Of a stretch of 64,000 bases of DNA, positions 9,075 through 18,414 are shown one piece after another (position 1 is the first letter of the stretch; every line of letters starts with the position of its first letter). The stretch is from Paenibacillus sp. MBLB1832. Its GTDB lineage: Bacteria > Bacillota > Bacilli > Paenibacillales > NBRC-103111. Both the position numbers and the translations under genes were made by a program. The notes beneath the pieces were generated by a model that was given only the letters and a program-made list of their open reading frames with translations, was not told where the DNA came from and searched no databases. Location: assembly GCF_032271945.1 (NCBI RefSeq), contig NZ_CP130319.1, positions 4,173,001-4,237,000 of the forward strand. The letters are read 5' to 3'.

Positions 9075-10094
9075 CTATTCAACGTGACCTGGCGCTCCCG
9101 TGGATTGTCGCACGATGAGTTCTGGCCGCATCACAACGCGCTGCTTGTCTTGCGATTTCTTCTTCAGCTCCAGCAGGAGCAGATCGACCACTTTTTTACC
9201 CATGGGCTCGATCGGCTGTGCAATCGTGGTTAACGGCGGATCCGTCACAGAGGCCAGAATCGTATTATCGAATCCAACGACGGATACATCCTCAGGAACG
9301 CGCAGCTTTAATTGTTTGGCTGCTTGAAGCGCACCAATTGCGAGCATATCATTACAGCAAAACAGTGCTGTTGGCCTTTCCGCAGGCGGCAGCTCAAGGA
9401 GTTCAAGCGCCTCACGCTTTCCGTCTTCAGCGGTATATCGGCAATTCCTGACGTGATGGTCAGAGAGTGTCATACCCGCTTCCTCCAGCGTATGCACGAA
9501 TCCTTTTACCCGCTCACGACTACTCGTGACTTTGGTATGCTCCGCAAGAATCGCCAAGCGCTTGTGACCTAACGCTACAAAATGTTGAGCAGCCATACAG
9601 CCGCCGACAAAGTCGTCACAAACAACCGTATGCAGAGCAAGGTCTTGCATTTCCCGAGCAATCATGACGATCGGAATCGATCGATCCATGAGCGGCTTCA
9701 GCATTTCCTTATTATCCATCCCTGTCCCGATAATCATGCCGTCTACACTTTTTTGCTGGAGTAAAGAAAGGTATCGCTCTACCCGCTCGTCTTTATTATC
9801 TGTGCTGCAGATGACAAGGCTGTATCCCATTTCATGCCCTTGATCCTCAACCGCGCGCGCGATTTCAGCGAAGAAGGGGTTCGAAATATCGGGGACAAGC
9901 AAGCCTAACGTATATGTCTTTTTGCCTGTAAGGGCAGAAGCAATCACACTCGGCTGATAATTGAGCTTTTCCATCACCTTCAATATTTCAGCGCGGCGTT
10001 CTTCGCTAATTTTGCCTTTTCCGTTCATGACTTGTGAGACAGCGGCGATCGAGACTCCAGCCTCTCTCGCAACATCGTAAATGGTTGCCTTCAT
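9075..10094 (-). CDS. LacI-family transcriptional regulator, probable inositol/transport repressor, 339 aa
   Basis: Residues 3-22 form the LacI helix-turn-helix (TIYDVAREAGVSIAAVSQVM), followed by the hinge helix SALTGKKT whose leucine enters a central CpG, then a periplasmic-binding-protein-like sensor domain (TLGLLVPDISNPFFAEI). It is the last gene of the iol cluster, 87 bp after iolB. In Bacillus subtilis the iol repressor is IolR of the DeoR family; here no DeoR gene is present, and CpG-centred palindromes lie before iolD and before the transporter. I infer that this protein binds those sites and that an inositol-pathway intermediate or sugar releases it. Confidence 0.9.
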   Translation of the reverse strand: MKATIYDVAREAGVSIAAVSQVMNGKGKISEERRAEILKVMEKLNYQPSVIASALTGKKTYTLGLLVPDISNPFFAEIARAVEDQGHEMGYSLVICSTDNKDERVERYLSLLQQKSVDGMIIGTGMDNKEMLKPLMDRSIPIVMIAREMQDLALHTVVCDDFVGGCMAAQHFVALGHKRLAILAEHTKVTSSRERVKGFVHTLEEAGMTLSDHHVRNCRYTAEDGKREALELLELPPAERPTALFCCNDMLAIGALQAAKQLKLRVPEDVSVVGFDNTILASVTDPPLTTIAQPIEPMGKKVVDLLLLELKKKSQDKQRVVMRPELIVRQSTGAPGHVE

Positions 10095-10181
10095 CCTACT
10101 ACCCCATTTTTCTTGAAGAATAACTAGACATAAGTACGTATTCCACCATTATGACGGGGCTTCTCGGATCTTGCAACCGCC

Positions 10182-11000
10182 CTACGATTCGCTGGGTTTC
10201 GTCATGATCCAAGCATGATCCGGGTCATTATGGAATTTCCATGTCCGTGACGGCCCCGCCATGACATTCAAATAATAGACATCATAGCCTGGAGGCGCGG
10301 ATACGGGATGATAGCCCTTCGGAACAAGCACCGCTTCCCCATTCTTAACAATCAGCGTTTCATCCAGCGATCGATCGTCGGTATAGACACGTTGAAGCGC
10401 GAAGCCTTGCTCGGGTTGAACACGGAAGTAATACGTCTCTTCCAATAACGACTCATCAGGAAGCGCATCTCGATCATGCTTATGCGGCGGATAGCTGGAC
10501 CAGTGGCCGTTCGGTGTGAATACTTCAACAACCAGTAAGCTGTCCGCTGGCTCGCTCTCAGGCAAAATATTATGAATATACCGCTCAATATTGCCATAAC
10601 CGCGTGTTTCCACACCGATTTGGGAAGGCGTGATCAATCGAGAGCGATGATTCCCTGCCCCTGGCGCGGCGCAAACCGCGATCTCTAGGGATGTTAAAGC
10701 CGTAACTTCATAGCGGTCGTTGCTTGCAACGTAGACAGCATAGGGAGGAATTTGCTCAAACACGCTCATGCGCTTTCCGATATTCGTCCACTTTTCTTCC
10801 TTCGTTCGCACATCGGCCTTGCCGCTTACGAGTACAAGACAAACCTCTTGATCCGCGGTTTCACGTGTTAACGTTTGCCCTGCTTCAAGCTTTACAACCT
10901 CAAAACCAACATACTGCCAACCTGCCGATGCTGGTGTCACTTGTAACAAACTGCCTTCCTGATTAGGAGAAGCGGATGGTTTCACGATTAATTCGGACAT
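10182..11000 (-). CDS. iolB: 5-deoxy-glucuronate isomerase
   Basis: IolB converts 5-deoxy-D-glucuronate to 5-dehydro-2-deoxy-D-gluconate in myo-inositol breakdown. The protein has the double cupin organisation of the family, with a C-terminal metal-site segment SYPPHKHDRD near residues 170-180 and later YHPVSAPPGYDVYYLNVMAG, both characteristic. The length of 272 residues is normal. The start at 11000 follows GGGAGGGACGG. It lies 20 bp downstream of iolG in the iol operon. Confidence 0.95.
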   Translation of the reverse strand: MSELIVKPSASPNQEGSLLQVTPASAGWQYVGFEVVKLEAGQTLTRETADQEVCLVLVSGKADVRTKEEKWTNIGKRMSVFEQIPPYAVYVASNDRYEVTALTSLEIAVCAAPGAGNHRSRLITPSQIGVETRGYGNIERYIHNILPESEPADSLLVVEVFTPNGHWSSYPPHKHDRDALPDESLLEETYYFRVQPEQGFALQRVYTDDRSLDETLIVKNGEAVLVPKGYHPVSAPPGYDVYYLNVMAGPSRTWKFHNDPDHAWIMTKPSES

Positions 11001-11019
11001 GTTACCGTCCCTCCCATTA

Positions 11020-12060
11020 CTAAGATACCGATGTTTGTTGAAGCAATGCCAACGCTTCGCTTACTTTAACAGGTCGGCCCAAACGAGCAGACAGCTTAGC
11101 CGCTAAAGCGATTCGTTCCGCTTGAACACCATCATCACCGCTTACTGGCACGATCTTATCGTTCACAATCGCGTCGATGAACATTTGCGTTTCTTCCACA
11201 TAAGCCGCTTGATAACGCTCAAGGAAGAAATGCAGCGGCTTATCACTGACGATCGCATCCGCGGTTGAAATTACAGCCGTATTCGGATGATCATTGGATA
11301 CCACGACGCTGCCTTTTGAGCCGAAAACCTCAACGCGCTGGTCATAGCCATACACCGCTTGGCGGCTGTTATCAATGACACCTAGGGCGCCATTTGCGAA
11401 ACGAAGTGTCACAACTGCCGTATCCACATCGCCATGCTCCGCGAAATCAGGGTTGATCAACACATTCCCTACCGCGTACACTTCGTCAACTTCACTTCCT
11501 GATACGAAGCGAGCCATATCGAAATCATGAATCATCATATCCATGAAAATACCGCCAGACACTTTCACATAATCGATATGCGGCGGATTCGGGTCTCGGG
11601 ACGTGATTTTAATGATATGCGGATCACCAATCCCGCCTCCTTGTACAACTTCTTGGACGCGCTTGAAGTTATGGTCAAATCTGCGGTTAAACCCGATTTG
11701 CAGTTTCACACCAGCTTTTTTGACTTCTTCAATGGCAGATTCCGTTTTCGTAATATCCATGCTGATCGGCTTCTCGCAGAAAATATGCTTGCCTGCTTTG
11801 GCCGCTTGTTGAATCAGCGGAACATGGGTATCCGTGGAGGAACAAATGAAAATGGCATCGATGTCGGGATGCTGAATCAAGACGTTACTATCCTTTGTGA
11901 CGAGTGAAATGTTGCGTGCTTCAGCCCATGCTTCTAACTCAGGGCCAGCAAACAAATCGCTAACCGCGATGATCTCTACCTGAGGCATACGCAGCAAATT
12001 GTCCGCGTGAATTTTACCAATTCTCCCTGCACCGATGATGCCAATTTTAATTTTCTTCAT
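11020..12060 (-). CDS. iolG: Inositol 2-dehydrogenase
   Basis: IolG oxidises myo-inositol to scyllo-inosose with NAD+, the entry step of the pathway. Sequence: Rossmann motif GIIGAGRIGKIHADN at the N-terminus, FCEKPISMD carrying the catalytic-region lysine near residue 97, and HDFDMARF near residue 178, which fits the Asp/His of the active site in this family. The length of 346 residues is normal. Its ATG overlaps the iolJ stop as ATGA (12057-12060), so the two are translationally coupled. Assignment as IolG rather than another Gfo/Idh/MocA protein rests on the operon and the sequence pattern. Confidence 0.93.
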   Translation of the reverse strand: MKKIKIGIIGAGRIGKIHADNLLRMPQVEIIAVSDLFAGPELEAWAEARNISLVTKDSNVLIQHPDIDAIFICSSTDTHVPLIQQAAKAGKHIFCEKPISMDITKTESAIEEVKKAGVKLQIGFNRRFDHNFKRVQEVVQGGGIGDPHIIKITSRDPNPPHIDYVKVSGGIFMDMMIHDFDMARFVSGSEVDEVYAVGNVLINPDFAEHGDVDTAVVTLRFANGALGVIDNSRQAVYGYDQRVEVFGSKGSVVVSNDHPNTAVISTADAIVSDKPLHFFLERYQAAYVEETQMFIDAIVNDKIVPVSGDDGVQAERIALAAKLSARLGRPVKVSEALALLQQTSVS

Positions 12061-12935
12061 CGTAAGTTCCCTCCCGCTTTACCTGCACTGCCGAATAGTT
12101 GGATTTTAGCTCTTACCGCAGCCATGATGGCTTCCCGAGCCGGAATTAAATAATTCCGAGGATCGTAAGCATCGGGATGCTCATTTAAATAGTTGCGAAT
12201 GGTCGCTGTACACGCCATTTGATTGTCTGTATTGACATTGATTTTGGCTGTGCCGCAGGCAATTGCTTGACGAATTTCGTCATCTGGAAGACCGCTGCCG
12301 CCATGAAGCACAAGGGGCAGCCCTGTCAGATCTCTGATTTCAGCCATGCGGTCAAAACCAAGCTTCGGTTGTCCACGATAAGGTCCATGAACGGAGCCCA
12401 GCGCTGGCGCTAAACAGTCGATGCCTGTTTCTCTCACCAACTGAACGCAGTCCTCGGCAACCGCATACATGCCTTCGGCTTCATCCACGACCAAATCATC
12501 TTCACGGCCCGTAATACGGCCTAGCTCCGATTCAACCGATACGCCTAGCACGTGTGCAGCTTGCGTCACTTGACGCGTCACCTCGATATTATGGGCTAGT
12601 GTGTGATGAGAAGCGTCGATCATGACGGAGGTGAACCCCGCATGGATCGCTTGGATGCAGACGTCATACGAGCTGCCGTGATCCAAATGAAGCGCAACAG
12701 GAACGGTAATACCGTAGTGCGCTATCAACGCTTTCACCATGCCTGCGATGCAGGGAAGTCCGCCCATATAAGGGATATAAGCCTCGCTAACCCCGAGAAT
12801 GACTGGCGCTTGTTCCACCTGAGCCGCTTGCAGGATCGCTTGCGTAAATTCAAGATTGTTCAAATTAAACTGTCCAACGGCATAGCCGCCTGCCAAGGCT
12901 TGCCCCAGCATGTCTTTCATCGAGACGAGTGCCAT
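12057..12935 (-). CDS. iolJ: Class II aldolase, 6-phospho-5-dehydro-2-deoxy-D-gluconate aldolase
   Basis: IolJ splits 2-deoxy-5-keto-6-phosphogluconate into dihydroxyacetone phosphate and malonic semialdehyde. The protein is a class II, Zn-dependent aldolase: LDHGSSYDVC near residue 83 supplies zinc and base residues, SVHGPYRGQP the second metal histidine, and VLHGGSGLPD the third. Position between iolA and iolG identifies it as the inositol rather than the glycolytic enzyme. ATG 12935 is preceded by AAGGAGAGGA. Confidence 0.93.
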   Translation of the reverse strand: MALVSMKDMLGQALAGGYAVGQFNLNNLEFTQAILQAAQVEQAPVILGVSEAYIPYMGGLPCIAGMVKALIAHYGITVPVALHLDHGSSYDVCIQAIHAGFTSVMIDASHHTLAHNIEVTRQVTQAAHVLGVSVESELGRITGREDDLVVDEAEGMYAVAEDCVQLVRETGIDCLAPALGSVHGPYRGQPKLGFDRMAEIRDLTGLPLVLHGGSGLPDDEIRQAIACGTAKINVNTDNQMACTATIRNYLNEHPDAYDPRNYLIPAREAIMAAVRAKIQLFGSAGKAGGNLR

Positions 12936-12967
12936 GATGTCCTCTCCTTCTGTGGCTGCGCTCGCTG

Positions 12968-14413
12968 TTACCAGCGAGCCGTGACCATTTTCTTACGCGT
13001 GTAGAATTCCACGCCATCTGTTCCATTGGCGTGCAAATCGCCGTAGAATGATTTTTTCCAGCCAGAGAAAGGGAAGAACGCCATCGGGGCTGGTACACCA
13101 AGGTTAATGCCTAGCATCCCCGCTTCGATCGTTTCGCGGAACTGACGCACGTTGCTGCCATCCTGTGTAAAGAGGCAAGCGCCGTTCGCGAACTCGGAAC
13201 GGTTCGCCAGCTCAATTGCGTCCTCTAATGTGTCAACGCGAACGATGGACAAGACAGGTGCGAAAATTTCATCTTCCCAAATTTTCATTTCACACTGCAC
13301 GTGATCGAAAATCGTCGGTCCAACGAAATAGCCCGCTTCACCAGCTGCGGCGTCTTTACGACCATCGCGGATCATAATGGCGCCTTCTTTTTCCCCGATA
13401 TCGATATATTTCAACGTACGATCCTTATGCACGTCACGAATGACTGGACCTAAGAACACACCATCATCGTTGCCGTTGCCAATCGTAATGGCATCTGCCG
13501 CTTCAAGCAGCTTGCTTACAAGCGTATCCGCAACATCGCCTACCGCTACGACGACGGAGCACGCCATACAGCGCTCACCTGCTGAACCGAAAGCAGCGTT
13601 CGTGATTTCCTTCACTGCAATGGACAGATTCGCATCTGGCATCACGATGGAGTGATTTTTCGCGCCAGCCAACGCTTGCACGCGTTTGCCATGGGCTGCT
13701 GCTGTTTTGTAAATATATTCAGCGACAGGTTGAGAACCAACGAAGGAGATCGCTTTGATCTCTTTATGTTCAAGCAACCCATTCACCACGTCATGCGCGC
13801 CATGAACGATGTTCAATACACCAGCTGGCAATCCAGCTTCGTGGAACAATTCCGCGAGGCGATTCGCCAAGTGCGGCGTGCGCTCGGATGGCTTCAATAC
13901 GAACGTATTGCCACAAGCAATCGCCAGCGGGAACATCCAGCACGGTACCATCATCGGGAAGTTAAATGGCGTAATACCGCCGATTACCCCGATTGGGTAA
14001 CGATACATGCCGGACTCCAGGTTAGAAGCGATATCGGGAAGCTGTTTGCCCATCATGAGCGACGGTGCGCCAGCAGCGAATTCAACGCACTCGATGCCCC
14101 GAAGCACTTCACCGTAAGCTTCCGTGTAGCTTTTGCCGTTTTCTTTCGTGACGATTCTCGCAAGCTCTTCCCAATGGTCAACGAGGAGCTGTTGATATTT
14201 AAATAAAATACGAGCTCTCTTCGGCACAGGTGTGCGGCTCCAAGATTGGAAAGCTTCTTGCGAATTACGAACCGCTTGATCGACCTCTGCCTTAGTTGAA
14301 ATAGGAATATATGCAAGAATCTCTTCTGTTGCAGGATTATATACGGGTTCCGTTTGTGTAGAGGATGAAGCGACCCATTCGCCGCCGATCCAGTTTTTCA
14401 ATAGTTGTGTCAT
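12968..14413 (-). CDS. iolA: Malonate/methylmalonate semialdehyde dehydrogenase (CoA acylating)
   Basis: IolA converts malonic semialdehyde to acetyl-CoA and CO2 using NAD+ and CoA, the last step of inositol catabolism. It has the aldehyde-dehydrogenase fold with NAD-binding ITPFNFPMM near 147-155 and the catalytic cysteine at about residue 282 in GERCMACS. The length of 481 residues is typical. It starts at ATG 14413 behind AAAGGAG and lies 31 bp after iolC. Confidence 0.96.
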   Translation of the reverse strand: MTQLLKNWIGGEWVASSSTQTEPVYNPATEEILAYIPISTKAEVDQAVRNSQEAFQSWSRTPVPKRARILFKYQQLLVDHWEELARIVTKENGKSYTEAYGEVLRGIECVEFAAGAPSLMMGKQLPDIASNLESGMYRYPIGVIGGITPFNFPMMVPCWMFPLAIACGNTFVLKPSERTPHLANRLAELFHEAGLPAGVLNIVHGAHDVVNGLLEHKEIKAISFVGSQPVAEYIYKTAAAHGKRVQALAGAKNHSIVMPDANLSIAVKEITNAAFGSAGERCMACSVVVAVGDVADTLVSKLLEAADAITIGNGNDDGVFLGPVIRDVHKDRTLKYIDIGEKEGAIMIRDGRKDAAAGEAGYFVGPTIFDHVQCEMKIWEDEIFAPVLSIVRVDTLEDAIELANRSEFANGACLFTQDGSNVRQFRETIEAGMLGINLGVPAPMAFFPFSGWKKSFYGDLHANGTDGVEFYTRKKMVTARW

Positions 14414-14444
14414 TTCGGGAACACTCCTTTAAGTTTTAGTCAGA

Positions 14445-15455
14445 TTATGAGGCCGTAATTTCACCACGGTTGCAACGTTCGATATAAGCATCCACTTGCG
14501 CTGCCGTCGGCATCGCATCCGAGCAGCTGTGGCTTGAGATCACGATACAAGCTGCCGCGCTGCCGTATTCCATACTTTTCTCCAGCGTCCACCCTTGCAT
14601 AACACCATAGATAAAGCCCGCCGCATAAGAATCGCCCGCCCCGAACGTCTTCACAACTTTCGCAGGGAAGCTCTTTGCACGATGACCGATACCATCAGGG
14701 GTATATGCGATTGAACCTTCTTTGCCATGTTTAATAATGACAATCTTCGCTGAATAATCGAACCACTTGGCCGCCGTAATTTGGTCATCCTTTTCTGGAT
14801 TATGTTCAAACTGCTCCATCATGTCGAACTCTTCACGCGTACCGAGAATGATATCGCATTTCTCAGCGGCCAAATTATAATACACAGCCGTCTCTTCTGG
14901 AGATGTCCACGTATATGGACGGTAATCCAGATCAAACACGATCACAGCCCCGTGCTTCTTCGCATAATTCAAAGCTTGGAACACCGCTTCACGGGATGGG
15001 CTCTGAGCAAGCGCCGTTCCCGAAATAAGCAACACTTTCGCTTGTGCAATCAGGGATTCCTGAACCTCGCCAGGTGTTAATTTCAAATCAGCTACGTTAT
15101 TGCGGTACATGAGAATACTGCAATCTGATGGACTTTTGATCTCGGTAAAAGCAAGCCCTGTTACAGCTCCCGTCTGATCGGTCACGACATTGCTCGTATC
15201 AATGGCGTTACGCTGCAAATAGTCGGCGATGAAACGGCCCATTTGATCATTGGCGATTTTGCCGATAAAAGCCGTCTTCATCCCTAACCGCGACATCCCG
15301 ATTGTAATGTTCGCAGGAGATCCGCCAACATACTTGGTGAACGTCATCGTTTCTTCCATAGGACGGTTAATCTCATTCGCGTTCAAATCGATGCAAAGTC
15401 GGCCGATAGCTGCAAAATCAAGCGATTTCGCTTGCGGAAAAGTCACATAGGTCAT
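14445..15455 (-). CDS. iolC: 5-dehydro-2-deoxygluconokinase
   Basis: IolC phosphorylates 5-dehydro-2-deoxygluconate with ATP. It is a PfkB/ribokinase-fold kinase: substrate-lid glycines VGGSPANITIGMSRLG near residues 44-59 and the C-terminal anion-hole and catalytic base motif GAGDSYAAGF. The ATG at 15455 lies just 7 bp after the iolE stop, so the ribosome site is inside iolE. Operon position between iolE and iolA fits. Confidence 0.95.
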   Translation of the reverse strand: MTYVTFPQAKSLDFAAIGRLCIDLNANEINRPMEETMTFTKYVGGSPANITIGMSRLGMKTAFIGKIANDQMGRFIADYLQRNAIDTSNVVTDQTGAVTGLAFTEIKSPSDCSILMYRNNVADLKLTPGEVQESLIAQAKVLLISGTALAQSPSREAVFQALNYAKKHGAVIVFDLDYRPYTWTSPEETAVYYNLAAEKCDIILGTREEFDMMEQFEHNPEKDDQITAAKWFDYSAKIVIIKHGKEGSIAYTPDGIGHRAKSFPAKVVKTFGAGDSYAAGFIYGVMQGWTLEKSMEYGSAAACIVISSHSCSDAMPTAAQVDAYIERCNRGEITAS

Positions 15456-15462
15456 GGATGGA

Positions 15463-16371
15463 TTACCTGCTTTCTTGGGAAATCAAAGATTGGATATAAG
15501 TCAATGCTTGCTTCGCATAGTCATACGGATTATGTGCAGCCGGGTCTTGCTCGCCTTCCAGCATGGCCCACCCTTGGTAGCCACGTGTCAACAGCTCATT
15601 GAATATGGGTGCAAAATCGAGGCAGCCATCGCCCGGCACCGTAAATACACCTTTGCGGATACACGTTACGAAGTCCACTTGCTCGGCGCGCGCTTCATCT
15701 AACACCGCTTGACGAATATCTTTCAAGTGAATATAAGCAATGCGATCATAATGTTTACGCAGTACGCTGAGCGGATCCGCACCGCCATAATAGGCATGGC
15801 CTGTATCGAACAGCAGATATACCAAGGACGGATCGGTTAGCTCCATGAGCTTATCGATTTCTTCCGGCGATTCAACAACCGTTCCGCCGTGATGATGGTA
15901 GGAGAGTTTCAAGCCATATTCTTGAGCAATCGCGCCAGCGCGGTTTAGCCCTTCAGCCAAACTCTGCCAACCTGCCTCGTCGAGACGAAGGACTTCCTTC
16001 TCATTCGGTGTGCGGCGAGGGTCAAAATGGAGCGAACCTCCCACTTCCGCCGTCGAAATGACCGTGCTTCCCATCGCCTTCAGGAATTCGACATGCATGC
16101 GATAAGCTGCGAGCTCTTCATCCCGGTAGGCAGGATCGGAGAACAGAACGGATTTCCACTGTGATACAAGGCTAATGCCACGATCCGAAAGTTCTTTCTT
16201 AAGGACGTCCACATCGGCTGGAAATTTACGCCCCATCTCCGTTCCCTTTAATCCTAACGCTTGAATATCATCAACGATTTGTTCGAATGTTGTTTCAGCG
16301 CCATGCTCTCTCACATCTTCCCCCACCCAATTAATGGGATGTATTCCGAGCTTGAACGGTAGTTCTGCCAT
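15463..16371 (-). CDS. iolE: Inosose (2-keto-myo-inositol) dehydratase
   Basis: IolE dehydrates scyllo-inosose to the trihydroxycyclohexane-1,2-dione. It is a TIM barrel of the AP-endonuclease-2/xylose-isomerase-like superfamily: HPINWVGED at the N-terminus, YHHHGGTVVE near residue 157, and LLFDTGHAYYGGADP and IHLKDIR, which carry the Mn/Co-binding acidic and histidine residues of the family. The length of 302 residues is as expected. ATG 16371 follows AGAGGTGACG. Confidence 0.94.
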   Translation of the reverse strand: MAELPFKLGIHPINWVGEDVREHGAETTFEQIVDDIQALGLKGTEMGRKFPADVDVLKKELSDRGISLVSQWKSVLFSDPAYRDEELAAYRMHVEFLKAMGSTVISTAEVGGSLHFDPRRTPNEKEVLRLDEAGWQSLAEGLNRAGAIAQEYGLKLSYHHHGGTVVESPEEIDKLMELTDPSLVYLLFDTGHAYYGGADPLSVLRKHYDRIAYIHLKDIRQAVLDEARAEQVDFVTCIRKGVFTVPGDGCLDFAPIFNELLTRGYQGWAMLEGEQDPAAHNPYDYAKQALTYIQSLISQESR

Positions 16372-16391
16372 CGTAACGTCACCTCTTCTGT

Positions 16392-18257
16392 TTAAATGGG
16401 TTTTGCAGCTTGTACTCGTTTCTTCATATTTTCATGTGCAGCAAGGACTTTCGGACTTTCGGAAACCTCGGGTACACCTACGTGCCACCAAGATTCATAC
16501 CCGCCTGTATTCGTCCCTGGTACGACTGGAATTTCAATTAAGGTCGTCACCGATTCTTTTTTGGCTAAAAGTAATGCGGCTTTCAACTCTTCTGGATTGT
16601 TCGCTTTGTAAGCCTTCGCGCCCATAGCGCGCGCATGTGCGGTGAAATCAATGGGCATGTAGCTGCCTGATAGTGTATTTGACGCTGCATCCCGATAGCG
16701 GAATTCATTCCCAAAGCCGTCACTACCCTGACTGCGCTGCAAATTATGAATGCATTGGAAGCCATGATTATCGAACAAGAGGATCGTGAATTTCCGTCCT
16801 TCTTGCAAGCTTGTCACCAATTCGGAATGAAGCATTAGGTAGCTACCATCTCCGACGATCGCATACACTTCGCGATTTGGTTCAGCTAACGCGACCCCGA
16901 ATGCGCCGCTGACCTCGTATCCCATGCAGGAAAAGCCATACTCCATATGGTAAGTCTTAGGCTCGGATGCTCTCCAGAGTCGGTGCAGATCGCCAGGCAG
17001 GCTTCCCGCTGCACACACGACAACCGCAGAAGGATCAATGGTTGCATTGATAATCCCTAGGGCGTGCGTTTGTGCAAAACCTTCGGCGCATTCGATCCTA
17101 TATAAGCGATCAACCTCTTGATCCCATACCGCTTTTAGGGCAGCGGTGTCATCCGACTCGTAGCTGCTAACATATCCTTGCGAAGCTAATGCTTCTCGCA
17201 ATAAGCGGAGACCTGTTTTCGCATCAGCGGTAATGCCGACACCGTTCAATTTCGAGGAATCGAAACTGCTAATGTTGATATTGATAAATTGCACATCTGA
17301 ATGCGTAAAGGCGGATTTGGACGCTGTTGTAAAATCAGAATAACGTGTGCCGATCCCGATGATCAGATCCGCCTCTTTCGCCAGCTTGTTGGCCGCGAGT
17401 GTTCCTGTGACGCCGATCGCGCCAACGTTCAGCGGATGGTTCCAAGCTAGGGCGCTTTTCCCTGCCTGCGTCTCCGCGACGGGAATGCCGAACGATGCTG
17501 CAAAATCCATCAGCTCTTGCATGGCATCGGCATAGAGTACACCACCGCCAGCGATGAGCAATGGACGCTTCTTCTGCAGACATAATGCCGCAGCGCGGTC
17601 AATCGCTTCTTGAGCGGGCGGACGACGATCGACATAATGGATCTTCTTCTCGAAGAACGCTTCCGGATAATCGTACGCTTCTGCCTGCACATCTTGTGGC
17701 AATGCCAACGTTACCGCTCCTGTCTCGGCAGGATCCGTAAGCACCCGCATCGCCTGGATCGCCGCACTCATCAATTGCTCGGGACGAACAATCCGATCCC
17801 AGTATTTACTCACTGCTTTGAACGAGTCCGTCGCAGATAGTGTGTAATCTCCTACAACTTCGAGCTGTTGCAATACAGGGTCAGGCTGCCTCGAAGCGAA
17901 ATTATCTCCAGGCAGCAGCAGAACCGGAATGCGATTGACTGTCGCCGTTGCTGCCGCAGTAACCATATTCAATGCGCCAGGCCCGATCGAAGTTGTGCAC
18001 GCATAGATTTGCCTGCGATTCTTCTGTTTCGCAAACGCCGTTGCGGCATGTACCATGCCTTGTTCATTTTTTCCTTGTATGTAAGTGAGGTCACCTGCAC
18101 TTCGTTCCAACACCTCACCAATACCCGTTACATTGCCATGTCCGAAAATCCCCATAACCCCTTGAACGAATTTCGTCTCTTGTCCATCGACGGAGATGTA
18201 TTGTTGATCTAGAAACCGAAGAAGTGCTTGTGCCATCGTAAGTCGAATTGTACGCAT
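16392..18257 (-). CDS. iolD: 3D-(3,5/4)-trihydroxycyclohexane-1,2-dione hydrolase
   Basis: IolD is a thiamine-diphosphate enzyme opening the cyclohexanedione ring to 5-deoxy-glucuronate. Three ThDP-fold domains are visible: the N-terminal PYR domain, a central domain, and the C-terminal PP domain with the diphosphate/Mg motif beginning [12 protein letters not shown] and ending with FDNHGFQC. It is the first gene of the iol operon. ATG 18257 is preferred to TTG 18281 because GGAAGGGAG lies 6 nt before the ATG; the TTG would fall inside the operator-leader repeat. Length from this start is 621 residues. Confidence 0.95.
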   Translation of the reverse strand: MRTIRLTMAQALLRFLDQQYISVDGQETKFVQGVMGIFGHGNVTGIGEVLERSAGDLTYIQGKNEQGMVHAATAFAKQKNRRQIYACTTSIGPGALNMVTAAATATVNRIPVLLLPGDNFASRQPDPVLQQLEVVGDYTLSATDSFKAVSKYWDRIVRPEQLMSAAIQAMRVLTDPAETGAVTLALPQDVQAEAYDYPEAFFEKKIHYVDRRPPAQEAIDRAAALCLQKKRPLLIAGGGVLYADAMQELMDFAASFGIPVAETQAGKSALAWNHPLNVGAIGVTGTLAANKLAKEADLIIGIGTRYSDFTTASKSAFTHSDVQFININISSFDSSKLNGVGITADAKTGLRLLREALASQGYVSSYESDDTAALKAVWDQEVDRLYRIECAEGFAQTHALGIINATIDPSAVVVCAAGSLPGDLHRLWRASEPKTYHMEYGFSCMGYEVSGAFGVALAEPNREVYAIVGDGSYLMLHSELVTSLQEGRKFTILLFDNHGFQCIHNLQRSQGSDGFGNEFRYRDAASNTLSGSYMPIDFTAHARAMGAKAYKANNPEELKAALLLAKKESVTTLIEIPVVPGTNTGGYESWWHVGVPEVSESPKVLAAHENMKKRVQAAKPI

Positions 18258-18284
18258 GCCAATCTCCCTTCCGCTTAACAAAGG

Positions 18285-18296
18285 TTAAGCGCTTAA
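18285..18296. promoter_or_regulatory. LacI-type operator 1, TTAAGCGCTTAA
   Basis: Perfect 12-bp palindrome, 28 bp upstream of the iolD start. Its left arm also pairs with GCTTAAC at 18273-18279, so the leader RNA could form a small hairpin over the ribosome site. The TCC flank on the right is identical in operator 3. Confidence 0.8.
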
Positions 18297-18306
18297 TCCC
18301 TGAAAG

Positions 18307-18318
18307 TTAAACACTTAA
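18307..18318. promoter_or_regulatory. LacI-type operator 2, TTAAACACTTAA (imperfect)
   Basis: Same frame as the two perfect palindromes with central GCGC replaced by ACAC; it sits 22 bp from operator 1 and 23 bp from operator 3, about two helical turns each way. It is probably a weaker site in a cooperative array. Confidence 0.6.
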
Positions 18319-18329
18319 CCAAAAGTAAG

Positions 18330-18341
18330 TTAAGCGCTTAA
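18330..18341. promoter_or_regulatory. LacI-type operator 3, TTAAGCGCTTAA
   Basis: Second perfect copy of the palindrome, 73 bp upstream of the iolD start. The iolD promoter should lie in or next to this 57-bp array; I could not pick a convincing -35/-10 pair. Confidence 0.8.
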
Positions 18342-18414
18342 TCCGATGATACAACATATTCATTTCTCTAGCAATGCTTTTTTTCATGGTTATTCGTTCA
18401 TGTTCTGCCTGCCA

